From positions 1,208,926 through 1,272,925 of the forward strand of contig NZ_LN890328.1 of NCBI RefSeq assembly GCF_001458595.1: 64,000 nt of DNA, in the 5' to 3' direction. The notes under the pieces are model-generated. The model was given only the letters and a program-made list of their open reading frames with translations. It searched no databases and was not told the DNA's origin. Positions 48,740 through 58,679 of the stretch are shown here, in pieces; position 1 is the first letter of the stretch, and the number at the start of each line of letters is the position of its first letter. This stretch comes from Clostridium neonatale (lineage in GTDB: Bacteria; Bacillota; Clostridia; Clostridiales; Clostridiaceae). Made by a program: the position numbers and the translations under genes.

Positions 48740-48799
48740 ATATGTTACAGATTTAGTTAGAAATTTATGTAGGCTACATTAACATTACATTTTTGTAAG
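48740..48799 (-). promoter_or_regulatory. BceR box and promoter of bceAB
   Basis: TTACA-TTTT-TGTAA (48785-48798) exactly fits the known BceR recognition pattern TNACA-N4-TGTAA. Downstream on the minus strand (near 48733-48738) a TATAAT with a poor -35 region gives an activator-dependent promoter layout. Confidence 0.78.
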
Positions 48800-48902
48800 G
48801 TTAAGATTATAGTAGATTGGTGTGTTGGATCATAAAAATATACTAGATTTTATTTAAATATTCTTACTATATATTTTCTAGACTTCCATATGAACATAAA
48901 AT

Positions 48903-48933
48903 AAAAAAGTCCTGAATTTCTTCAAGACTTTTT
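48903..48933 (-). terminator. Terminator of the FUSC gene
   Basis: AAAAAGTC..TGAA / TTCA..GACTTTTT hairpin immediately after the FUSC stop, U-run on the minus strand. Confidence 0.75.
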
Positions 48934-48939
48934 ACAATG

Positions 48940-50007
48940 TTATACTACCTCATCAATAATAGTATTATCAAATATCATATCATACACCTTATCATAAATT
49001 TTATCAAAAATTTTAGTATATACAGCCCCAAATATATTATTAATAATACGTAAAATTATTGCTCCACCTAATCCTAAAAGTGGTATAGCTGCTGCTAATC
49101 CGCCAAAACAATTGAACACTGTCTGCCATTCATAGGTTGCTGATACTCCTACCATTAATCCACCAATTAAACCTATATACCCAATATATTCTTTTGGTAA
49201 AACTAAATAAACTATGCCAAACATAATGGATCCTAAAACTACATATATTGGTCTTTTTTTGTATCTAAATTCTAATTTTTCTGCAGTCGGCTGTAATATT
49301 GACATACATGAAAAACCTATCCATATTGTTCTTGGTAAATTCAGAATTTCTCCAATCAACATAGCTGAACATATTCCAAGAGCAAGCTTTATCTGCCACT
49401 TAGTCCTATTATCATTAATACTAATATCTTTTATTATAGTAATAAATGTATTTTCAAATTTATTTTTTCTTTGTTTATAATAAAAAATACCAGATACAAT
49501 AATTCCTCCTAAAATAAGTCCAAATATACGATTAATATATCCTTTAAAATCATTTACTTCATATCCATATAAAAGTAGATATGATAATACTAAAGTTGAT
49601 TGATTAGCTAACTCTACCCTATGACATGATAAAATAATTATTATCATTATAGAAAAAAAGTTTATTATACTGCCTATTATAGGATTTGATATAGATGCAA
49701 AATATGGACTTATAATATAGATTATAAAAATTCCAAATAATGCAATTGCAGATTGTTTAACATTAAAATTTAAGTTTGAAAATCTGAAAGTCAAAAGTAA
49801 TATAACTGTTACTACTCCTACTATACTATTATCTTCTCCAAAAATTCTATTAAAAGATGTAACTATAACCATACAAAACAAAACGCATAAAAAATCCTTT
49901 ATAATAAGTGCTGATATATATTTTCTCCTTAGTTTTTTATCTTCTGTATTTTTTATTATAGGTTTTAAACCATTTGCTCCTAATTGCATAGCTTCATAAA
50001 ATGTCAT
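48940..50007 (-). CDS. FUSC-family (aromatic acid exporter-like) membrane protein
   Basis: 355 residues with two sets of five or so membrane helices (~35-150, ~205-320) and short cytoplasmic links, typical of the FUSC/ArAE superfamily that exports aromatic acids or drugs. The second half has TKWQIKLALGICSAMLIGEIL and PRTIWIGFSCMSILQPTAEKL, the FUSC signature region. GGAG precedes the ATG. Downstream of the marR gene (78 bases apart), so regulation by that MarR protein is likely. Confidence 0.82.
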   Translation of the reverse strand: MTFYEAMQLGANGLKPIIKNTEDKKLRRKYISALIIKDFLCVLFCMVIVTSFNRIFGEDNSIVGVVTVILLLTFRFSNLNFNVKQSAIALFGIFIIYIISPYFASISNPIIGSIINFFSIMIIIILSCHRVELANQSTLVLSYLLLYGYEVNDFKGYINRIFGLILGGIIVSGIFYYKQRKNKFENTFITIIKDISINDNRTKWQIKLALGICSAMLIGEILNLPRTIWIGFSCMSILQPTAEKLEFRYKKRPIYVVLGSIMFGIVYLVLPKEYIGYIGLIGGLMVGVSATYEWQTVFNCFGGLAAAIPLLGLGGAIILRIINNIFGAVYTKIFDKIYDKVYDMIFDNTIIDEVV

Positions 50008-50085
50008 AATTTTCTCCTTTCATTATCATATATTAATTAAATATAGTGCTGAATTTAATACTATAAAAAGGTAAAGAATAATCTA

Positions 50086-50544
50086 TTATTTCTGTAGATT
50101 TTTCTTTATATCTATGCTCATTTTTTCATTTGCATTTTCTATTAACCCTATTAACTTTAAAAATTCCTCATCTCCTAACTTTCTGCGCAGTTCATAAATA
50201 GGACTTAAATAACATTTATATATTCTATCTAGCTCACCTCTTCCTTTGTCACTTATTTCAACAGCATAACTCCTTTTATCATTTTGGTCTTTTATTTTAG
50301 TTATATATCCTTCTTCAGTTAGCTTATCTATTATCCTGCTTATAATCGTTTTATTAACTCCCATAATCTTACTAAGCGTCATAGGTGTCATACTTTCTTC
50401 ATAAATCACAAGTTGAGATAATAAATCTAAATGTTGTGCTGGAATTTGATATTCTTTAGTAGTGCGATATATCATGTTTCTGCTAAATAATTTTATTTCC
50501 TGCAGTTTTTCCGTCATATAAATCCAATTGAAATCTTCCATCAT
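50086..50544 (-). CDS. MarR-family regulator
   Basis: 152 residues: winged HTH with MTPMTLSKIMGVNKTIISRIIDKLTEEGYI (~54-83) and the wing KDQNDKRSYAVEISDKG (~85-101), flanked by dimer helices. The basic DxRS-like motif DKRSY marks the wing. Weak SD. Transcribed ahead of the FUSC exporter gene; the operator palindrome at 50549 overlaps its own promoter, so it is probably autoregulated and represses the exporter until a phenolic-type ligand binds. Confidence 0.92.
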   Translation of the reverse strand: MMEDFNWIYMTEKLQEIKLFSRNMIYRTTKEYQIPAQHLDLLSQLVIYEESMTPMTLSKIMGVNKTIISRIIDKLTEEGYITKIKDQNDKRSYAVEISDKGRGELDRIYKCYLSPIYELRRKLGDEEFLKLIGLIENANEKMSIDIKKNLQK

Positions 50545-50548
50545 TTAT

Positions 50549-50592
50549 CTTTAGTAAGAACATGTATTATAAGTACCAAACTCTTACTAAAG
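50549..50592. promoter_or_regulatory. 11-bp inverted-repeat operator across the marR promoter
   Basis: CTTTAGTAAGA (50549-50559) and TCTTACTAAAG (50582-50592) are perfect complements; the minus-strand -10 hexamer TATAAT (50566-50571) sits in the spacer between them. Confidence 0.78.
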
Positions 50593-50626
50593 TTCACCTC
50601 CATTCAATTTAGACACTTTTCAGTAC

Positions 50627-50959
50627 CTAATAAATTATTATTGTAGATTCAAAAAATCTTTCTTGAAATTCTACTAATGCCTTTATTTGTTCTTTGTTAT
50701 ATTTGTTTAATTCTTTACAGACTACTAATTTATCCTCAACATCATTTGTTATTTTTATTATTGCTACAACATATCCTTCATATTCTTCTAAAGGGTCAAA
50801 CTCTCCAATAATGTATACATCAATTTCTTCTCCATCTCCTGATGTAGTATTAGGAATAAAAGCATAATTTAAAGGATATATAAAGTTATGTTTCGGGGGC
50901 TTAGAACCTAATGGTCTATCCATTTTAACTTTAACAAGTTTACCTAGGTAAGACCCCAT
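50627..50959 (-). CDS. Small inorganic-pyrophosphatase-like protein, 110 aa
   Basis: The sequence keeps parts of the class I pyrophosphatase fold: VKMDRPLGSKPPKHNFIYPLNYAFIPNT (~11-38), GDGEEIDVYIIGEFDPLEEYEGYVVAII (~41-68). The D-x-x-x-x-D motif of the active site is reduced to DGEEID, and the protein is ~60 residues shorter than classical Ppa, so catalytic activity is uncertain. An AATATAGTT..AACTATATT inverted repeat lies 30 bases ahead of the start (50989-51015). Its SD is weak. Confidence 0.75.
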   Translation of the reverse strand: MGSYLGKLVKVKMDRPLGSKPPKHNFIYPLNYAFIPNTTSGDGEEIDVYIIGEFDPLEEYEGYVVAIIKITNDVEDKLVVCKELNKYNKEQIKALVEFQERFFESTIIIY

Positions 50960-51138
50960 ATAATCGTCTTCTTATTTATTTTAATTTCAATATAGTTGAC
51001 TTTGTAAACTATATTTTATTCTTATTTTTTATGTTTGTCAAACTAAATGAATTGTCAGCTTAATAAAAAATCGTCGAGGCAACTAAGTTACAATCTATTT
51101 ATTAAGTCCTTATTAATCTATAATAGAAAGAACTTCAT

Positions 51139-51212
51139 AAAAAAAGCAGACATTGCACCTAATGTCATTTTATAATTTAAATGACATTAGGCATCATGGC
51201 TGCTTTTTTTAT
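51139..51212 (-). terminator. Large terminator behind the nitroreductase gene
   Basis: Two nested stems: CCTAATGTCATTT/AAATGACATTAGG (13 bp) and AAAAAAGCAG/CTGCTTTTTT outside it. T-run on both strands. Confidence 0.88.
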
Positions 51213-51243
51213 TATAACATTAATATTTATTTAAAATAGCATC

Positions 51244-51843
51244 TTATTTAAATACTTTTATACGTTCTTCTAGTGGAGAGAATTGCTTTTCATCTGGCTT
51301 TGCTGTTGGTTTTCCAAATGGCATTTGTCCAATAAGCTTCCAATTTTCAGGTATGCTCCATTCTTTCTTCACATCATTTTCAATAAGTTCATTATAATGT
51401 TGTAATGATGCTCCAAATCCTTCAATTTCTAATGCAGTCCAAATAACAAATTGATGCATTCCACTTGTTTGCTGTGACCATATTGGAAAATTATCTTTAT
51501 ATAGTGCAAATTGCTTTTGTAATGATTCTATTACACTATTATCTTCAAAATATAAAACAGTACCATATCCATTCTTAAATGAATTTATTTTATCTTCAGT
51601 AGAACTAAAATTATCAGCTGGTACAATCTTTCTCAAAGCTTCCATTGTAATATCCCATAATTTATCGTGCTCTTTTCCAAGTAATAAAACTATCCGTGTA
51701 CTTTGTGAGTTAAATGCTGATGGAGTATGTTTCACAGCATGTTCTATAATCTCCTTAATTTTGTCGTCTGATACAACAGCCTCCTTACTAATTCCATAAA
51801 ATGAACGTCTATCTGCTACAGCAGTAAAAAAATCTTTTGACAT
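51244..51843 (-). CDS. Nitroreductase family protein (Frm2/Hbn1-like)
   Basis: 199 residues. FMN-binding residues are in VADRRSFYGIS (~9), HTPSAFNSQSTRIVLL (~40), and QMPFGKPTAKPDEKQFSP (~170). This is the short subfamily called fatty-acid-repression/nitroreductase, cytosolic FMN enzymes that reduce nitroaromatics or quinones with NAD(P)H. AGGAGG precedes the ATG. Probably controlled by the HxlR regulator encoded 0.5 kb upstream (half-sites in its upstream region). Confidence 0.92.
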   Translation of the reverse strand: MSKDFFTAVADRRSFYGISKEAVVSDDKIKEIIEHAVKHTPSAFNSQSTRIVLLLGKEHDKLWDITMEALRKIVPADNFSSTEDKINSFKNGYGTVLYFEDNSVIESLQKQFALYKDNFPIWSQQTSGMHQFVIWTALEIEGFGASLQHYNELIENDVKKEWSIPENWKLIGQMPFGKPTAKPDEKQFSPLEERIKVFK

Positions 51844-52297
51844 TGATTATTCCTCCTAGTTTTTCTAAATTATTATTTATGTATTTTTTAATCTTCATAT
51901 TTTTTATATTATTTTCTCTACTTATTTCTAAAATTAAAAATTAGGTATTTTATTTCTGTTTATCAAGTTCTAATGAATAAATATTAACATCCAAATTTAT
52001 TTTTATTAATGCATGTCCATTTTCACTTGAAGGAATATGAAGTTATTTATTTTATCTATCATTCAGAAATAATTTTTATAAAGCTTCTTACTTTTTGTAA
52101 GTAACTTTAAATATATTATCATACATTAATTTAAATTAGTCAAGAGTTTTTTTATAATTGTTTTTTCTATATTAAAGTTTATTATTTTTAATATTAATAT
52201 AACTTTAAAGTATTTAACAAAGTTATATTTGAATTTCCTTTCTAATCTTAAAAGCCTTTGTCTGTATTATATTTATGTGATTATACTAATAAAAATT
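51844..52297. other. Intergenic region with HxlR-like half-site palindrome
   Basis: AT-rich, no gene seen. CTTACTTTTTGTAAGTAAC near 52087-52105 is a TTACTT/AAGTAA inverted repeat related to the HxlR operator at 52701, ~245 bases upstream of the nitroreductase start. Confidence 0.5.
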
Positions 52298-52335
52298 AAA
52301 GAACCTCTTATTATAATTAACAAGAGGTTCTTTCT
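52298..52335 (-). terminator. Terminator of the HxlR gene
   Basis: AAAGAACCTCTT and AAGAGGTTCTTT, 12-bp perfect stem, TTTAATTTTTATT on the minus strand after it. Confidence 0.9.
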
Positions 52336-52357
52336 TTATGCGTTTTGTATTTTATAA

Positions 52358-52687
52358 TTAGGTCCATTTTTCTGCCCACTTTTGAATTTCATCCATGACA
52401 TTTTCAAGCTCTAAACCCTTTTCTGTTAGTTCATATTCTATACGAACTGGAGTTTCAGGATAAACTTTTCTTACAATAATCCCTTCCTTGTCTAGTTCTT
52501 TCAATCTTTCTGTAAGCATTCGAGAACTCATATTAGGAATTGCTTCTTCTATATCTGAAAATCTATGTTGTCCATTCAATATTGTTCTTATAATTAATCC
52601 GGTCCATCTCTTCCCTAATAATTCAAAGGCGCTTTCAAATTTTGGACACATATGATATTTTTCTATATCTCTCACCACCTTATGCAA
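52358..52687 (-). CDS. HxlR-family redox/electrophile-type regulator
   Basis: 109 residues, winged HTH: CPKFESAFELLGKRWTGLIIRTILNG (~14-40, with the conserved Cys14 that senses electrophiles in this family), HRFSDIEEAIPNMSSRMLTERLKELDKEGIIVRKVYPETPVRIEYELTEKG. The exact start is unsure: TTG 52687 has no SD, and GTG codons at ~52676-52678 follow AAGG. Autoregulation via the palindrome at 52701 is likely; target may be the nitroreductase. Confidence 0.9.
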   Translation of the reverse strand: MHKVVRDIEKYHMCPKFESAFELLGKRWTGLIIRTILNGQHRFSDIEEAIPNMSSRMLTERLKELDKEGIIVRKVYPETPVRIEYELTEKGLELENVMDEIQKWAEKWT

Positions 52688-52700
52688 TGTTATTTTATCA

Positions 52701-52723
52701 TACTTACTTTACAATAGTAAGTA
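52701..52723. promoter_or_regulatory. HxlR operator palindrome
   Basis: TACTTACT (52701-52708), TTACAAT spacer, AGTAAGTA (52716-52723): perfect 8-bp arms, 14 bases ahead of the HxlR gene. Confidence 0.78.
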
Positions 52724-52766
52724 CCTTATGTCATTATTTATAGTATTTATTTTATTAAAAATCACT

Positions 52767-53984
52767 TTAAATTAACTTTTTAATAAGATAAATTAATCCA
52801 TTTGCAAGAGTTTCTCCCCAGTAAAGATGATCATGTCCACTGCCAAATTCCTCAAATTTAACTTTATATCCATGGTTAATAAGATTATCTTTAAATGCTT
52901 TATTGGTATCTTTCATAGATACTTTTGGTTCAATAGCACCTACATTTATATAAAATTTTAATGGCAGTTTTTCTTTTTTATTAACTTCATGATTTATCCA
53001 TGTGCATTCATCATCACCATATTCTTTTCTCTTATACCAGTATGAACCAGACTGAGACAATACATTTCCAAATATATCTGAATATCTAAGACCTATGTAT
53101 GATGCTGCAAGTCCACCAAGACTATATCCACCGATAATATTTTTATTTGGATTATCTGATACATTATAGTTTTCTTTAATATAAGAAATAAGTTCCTTTC
53201 CTATAAAATCTGTAAATTCATCACTACACTGAAGATTTTCTGTTCTATCCTTTGTTGACTCAACAAATACAGTTATAATCTTTGGTATCTTCTCGCTTCC
53301 CATAAGATTATCAAGAACATTTAATGCATTAAGCTCATTTATATATTCAAAGCCATCATTTAATACAAGCATTCCATAAGGATCACAATTTTCATTATAT
53401 CCATATGGCATATATACACTTAATTTTCTTTCTTCTTTTAAAATATCGCTATAAATTACATGTTCACATAAATTTCCGCTTTTATAATTATTATTTTTTT
53501 GTATATATACTCTTGGGGCTGCATCTTCAAGAGCTACATAAGGCACTAAGCGTACATTTCCACTTAATTTATCTATATGTTTAATTTTATTATTATTAAA
53601 TTCATCGCCTTGTACATTTCTCCATCTTCTGTTCCAATCATTATCAAGAGGATCATTTATTGAAAACTGATAAGTAAAGCTTATATCTTTTCTTACAATA
53701 TAAGAAATATACCATAAATTTGTCTTATCTAATTTTTCTAATATACAGTTTTCAAGCTTTCTCATTCCAACAGGCGGTATTAAAACTACATTATGAAGTG
53801 GCTTTTTTTCTTTATATATTATTGTTACAAGTTTATTATAATCATCATTTTCTATATCCTCTATTAAAGGAGCTCCCTGCTTTTCTATATCACCCCAAAA
53901 TACATCAACTGCATTTTTGTGCCCTTCTTTTATCATTTTTTCTAACTGTGCGATCTTTTTATTTTTAAGATATGTTCTCTCCAT
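52767..53984 (-). CDS. Enterochelin-esterase-like protein (Fes family)
   Basis: 405 residues: N-terminal domain of enterochelin-esterase type (~1-150, with DPLDNDWNRRW) and a C-terminal alpha/beta-hydrolase (esterase D-like) domain with ERKLSVYMPYGYNENCDPYGMLVLNDG (~187), nucleophile Ser in GGYSLGGLAASY (~283) and catalytic His in GSGHDHLYWGE (~385). Fes enzymes cut the trilactone of ferric enterobactin; in Clostridium the substrate may be another siderophore ester or a sugar/peptide ester. GAGGTG precedes the ATG. No siderophore uptake genes are adjacent. Confidence 0.88.
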   Translation of the reverse strand: MERTYLKNKKIAQLEKMIKEGHKNAVDVFWGDIEKQGAPLIEDIENDDYNKLVTIIYKEKKPLHNVVLIPPVGMRKLENCILEKLDKTNLWYISYIVRKDISFTYQFSINDPLDNDWNRRWRNVQGDEFNNNKIKHIDKLSGNVRLVPYVALEDAAPRVYIQKNNNYKSGNLCEHVIYSDILKEERKLSVYMPYGYNENCDPYGMLVLNDGFEYINELNALNVLDNLMGSEKIPKIITVFVESTKDRTENLQCSDEFTDFIGKELISYIKENYNVSDNPNKNIIGGYSLGGLAASYIGLRYSDIFGNVLSQSGSYWYKRKEYGDDECTWINHEVNKKEKLPLKFYINVGAIEPKVSMKDTNKAFKDNLINHGYKVKFEEFGSGHDHLYWGETLANGLIYLIKKLI

Positions 53985-54276
53985 TTTATCACCTCACATT
54001 TATATAGCTTTTCAGTTAAGCCTTATAAACTATAGATTTTTCCCATATATTATTTTAAGTAAATCTCTCAGATGTACAGCTTCGCATAAGTCTACATATC
54101 CTTCTTTCAATATTATTCTAATGAGCGTATGCCATTGAGATTGACATAATACTTGTATATTATTTTTAAGATATTTTTTAAGTAAGACTTTCAAATTTAC
54201 AGCCGCAATAATACTATATATTCTTTTTTCATATATTATTAAAAAAACACAAGCATATTTACAACTTTTCAAAAAA
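53985..54276. repeat. Intergenic region with a ~50-bp imperfect direct repeat
   Basis: Units at 54053-54107 and 54176-54230 share TTTTAAGTAA..CT.TCA.AT.TACAGC..C..TAA..CTA.ATAT.C (about three quarters identical, about 123 bases apart). A minus-strand open frame (54030-54272) covers both but lacks a ribosome binding site and starts from TTG; it may be a decayed gene. Confidence 0.5.
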
Positions 54277-55362
54277 CTAAATATTCTTTTTCTCTAGAAC
54301 TTTAAGTGCATTTTCAAGCATTGATGCTGTTACTTTATATGGATAATGTTTTACATCTGACATTTCTGGAATCTTATCTATTATTTCATTAAACTGCTCT
54401 CTTGAAATTCCTATATCCTGAAGCTTTACAGGCAGACCAATCTTTTTGTTAAACTCATATATCTTTTCAAAATCGCGTATTGCATTATCACATAATAAAA
54501 GTATAAGTACTCCAAAAGCTACCACTTCCCCATGAAGGTGATTTTTTTCTATTTCTTCAAATTGTGTAAGTGCATAAAATACTGCATGTGCAAGTCCACT
54601 ATTGTAGTCAGGAGTATGATCACGTGTTAAAAATATTGATACTATAGCTGTAGTAACTATAATTACCAAAGCTGTCTGTTCAAGTTCATATGAACATATT
54701 TTCTTTTCATTATCTTCTAGAGCTTTTTCTCCATAGATAATTAGAGGATGCAAACACATATGACTCATTCCTACTCCAAGTGATTTAAAGTGCTCAAGTT
54801 CTTCTTCTCTTGCTGAAATTGTACTTTCATAATATTTTGAGTATGTATCTCCAATACCTGCCCACATATATTTTTCTGGAGCATTTGTTAATATTTCAGT
54901 ATCTATAAATGTATGTACAGCAGGACGTAAGAAAAAGTATGGTTCTTTAAAAGTTCCATCATTGTTGTACATTATAGAAACTGTTGTACATGCTGCACAG
55001 TTAGATGCTATAGTTGGGAATGTAAATACTTTTTTGTTTATTTTCTGACCTAAGCATTTACATGTATCAAGTGCCTTTCCTCCTCCAACTGCAAAAATAT
55101 AATCACATTTTTTAACTGCATCATTTTCACTTAATAAAGATACATTGTCATATGTACAATCATTTCCAAACCATACAAAATCCAAAATTTCAATTTTAGC
55201 TTCTTCTGCTGCTTTAATTAGCTTATCCTTTGCAGCGTTCATTCCTTTGTGGCCACCTATTACAACTGCCTTTTCTCCATATTCAAGACATATGTCCTTT
55301 ATTTTGCTGTAAACATCATTGCCAATGCAATAGCTTGGTAAAAATAAATCATAATTTTCCAT
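54277..55362 (-). CDS. Glycerol-dehydrogenase-family iron/zinc-dependent alcohol dehydrogenase (YbdH/HcxA-like)
   Basis: 361 residues. The NAD(P) loop is VGGGKALDTCKCLG (~92); metal ligands fit D (GIGDTYSKYYES, ~170), H (GLAHAVFYAL, ~262) and H (NHLHGEVVAFG, ~279), as in glycerol dehydrogenase. The length fits hydroxycarboxylate dehydrogenase (YbdH) of this family. AGGGGTG precedes ATG 55362; GTG 55371 is inside it. It probably oxidises or reduces a polyol or 2-hydroxy acid. Lies between bglA and the esterase without a clear shared operon. Confidence 0.88.
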   Translation of the reverse strand: MENYDLFLPSYCIGNDVYSKIKDICLEYGEKAVVIGGHKGMNAAKDKLIKAAEEAKIEILDFVWFGNDCTYDNVSLLSENDAVKKCDYIFAVGGGKALDTCKCLGQKINKKVFTFPTIASNCAACTTVSIMYNNDGTFKEPYFFLRPAVHTFIDTEILTNAPEKYMWAGIGDTYSKYYESTISAREEELEHFKSLGVGMSHMCLHPLIIYGEKALEDNEKKICSYELEQTALVIIVTTAIVSIFLTRDHTPDYNSGLAHAVFYALTQFEEIEKNHLHGEVVAFGVLILLLCDNAIRDFEKIYEFNKKIGLPVKLQDIGISREQFNEIIDKIPEMSDVKHYPYKVTASMLENALKVLEKKNI

Positions 55363-55574
55363 ATATAACACCCCTAAATTTCTTATTGCTTTCTCATTGT
55401 AATGTTTTCTTTTATTATACCATTTAAGTATTTGTTTCTAAACTGTTCATAATATTTAATAATTTCTTTGTTACATTAATATCCATATAAACATTATCTA
55501 TATTGAACTGTATCATGTTGAAATATATTTATATTTCATATTTCCAAATTAAAAAATTGAAAATAATGAAACTA

Positions 55575-55667
55575 TATATGTTGCAATAATAAAACTTCAT
55601 TTAAAATGTTTATAGGCTAAGTAAATACCAACATACAAAATGTAGAAAAGTAATTGCAACATATATA
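55575..55667. repeat. Spaced 14-bp perfect inverted repeat
   Basis: ATATATGTTGCAAT (55575-55588) and ATTGCAACATATAT (55654-55667), separated by 65 bases with no gene. Located between the bglA terminator and the alcohol dehydrogenase start. Confidence 0.6.
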
Positions 55668-55672
55668 AAATA

Positions 55673-55704
55673 AAAAAGTCTTAGATTATTCTAAGACTTT
55701 TTTA
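55673..55704 (-). terminator. Terminator of bglA
   Basis: AAAAAAGTCTTAGA, TTAT loop, TCTAAGACTTTTTT; runs on both strands. Confidence 0.92.
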
Positions 55705-55748
55705 AACGGCATTTTTCAGGATGTGACTGCCAACATTCTATAGTTACC

Positions 55749-57698
<1,950 letters not shown>

Positions 57699-58679
57699 TT
57701 AGTTAACTCCTACCATATGGCAAGCCACCTTTCTTCCATTAATATCTTTTAATATAGGTTCTTCCTTTGAGCATATATCTTTACAATATGGGCACCTTGT
57801 ATGGAATCTACATCCTTCTGGAGGATTTACTGGACTTGGTATTTCACCTTGAAGTACCTCTTTTTCAGTACTTCTAAGCTTTGGATCTGGCTTTGGAACG
57901 GCAGAAATCAAAAATTTTGTGTATGGATGAAGTGGATTTTCAAATATCTTTTCTGTTTCTCCTACTTCGCATATTTTACCTAAAAACATAACACAAACTC
58001 TATCTGAAATATATCTTACAACACTAAGATCATGTGATATAAACAAATATGTAAGATTATATTCCTTTTGTAGTTTATTAAGAAGATTAATTATTTGAGA
58101 TTGAATTGATACATCAAGTGCAGATACGGGTTCATCACAGATTATAAGCTTTGGCTTTAAAGCTAACGCTCTTGCAATTCCTATTCTTTGTCTTTGCCCT
58201 CCGCTAAACTGATGAGGATATCTGTTTAAAGATTCTTGTCTTATTCCAACTTCTCTCATTAATTCATTTATCCTCTTAAGCATATCTTCCTTATTTTTAT
58301 ACATCTTATGAGTAATTAAAGGTTCTGCTATAATCTGCTTAACAGTCATTCTTGGGTTTAAAGAAGCATATGGATCTTGAAATATGAGCTGCATTTTCTT
58401 TCTTATATCTCTAAGCTGTGCTGGCTTTAAATCATATAAATTGCATCCATCAAATTCTACTTTTCCATTTGTTGGTTCGATTAATCTTATTAAAAGTCTT
58501 CCGAGTGTGCTTTTCCCACATCCTGACTCTCCAACAAGAGCAAATGTTTCACCTTTATATATTTCAAGATTTATATTTGACACAGCATGTACAACACCAT
58601 TACTTTTTTTATAACCCGAAGATGATATATTAAATTCTTTTACAAGATCAGTTGCTTTTAACAATATTTCCTTACTCAT
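57699..58679 (-). CDS. oppF: Oligopeptide ABC transporter ATPase OppF
   Basis: 326 residues. Walker A GESGCGKSTLGRLLIRL (~53), signature FSGGQRQRIGIARAL (~165), Walker B LIICDEPVSALDVSIQ, and the C-terminal oligopeptide-type Cys region GCRFHTRCPYCKDICSKEEP (~290). With OppD it energises the BC permease. Overlaps the oppD stop by ATGA. It is the last gene of the operon. Confidence 0.95.
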   Translation of the reverse strand: MSKEILLKATDLVKEFNISSSGYKKSNGVVHAVSNINLEIYKGETFALVGESGCGKSTLGRLLIRLIEPTNGKVEFDGCNLYDLKPAQLRDIRKKMQLIFQDPYASLNPRMTVKQIIAEPLITHKMYKNKEDMLKRINELMREVGIRQESLNRYPHQFSGGQRQRIGIARALALKPKLIICDEPVSALDVSIQSQIINLLNKLQKEYNLTYLFISHDLSVVRYISDRVCVMFLGKICEVGETEKIFENPLHPYTKFLISAVPKPDPKLRSTEKEVLQGEIPSPVNPPEGCRFHTRCPYCKDICSKEEPILKDINGRKVACHMVGVN

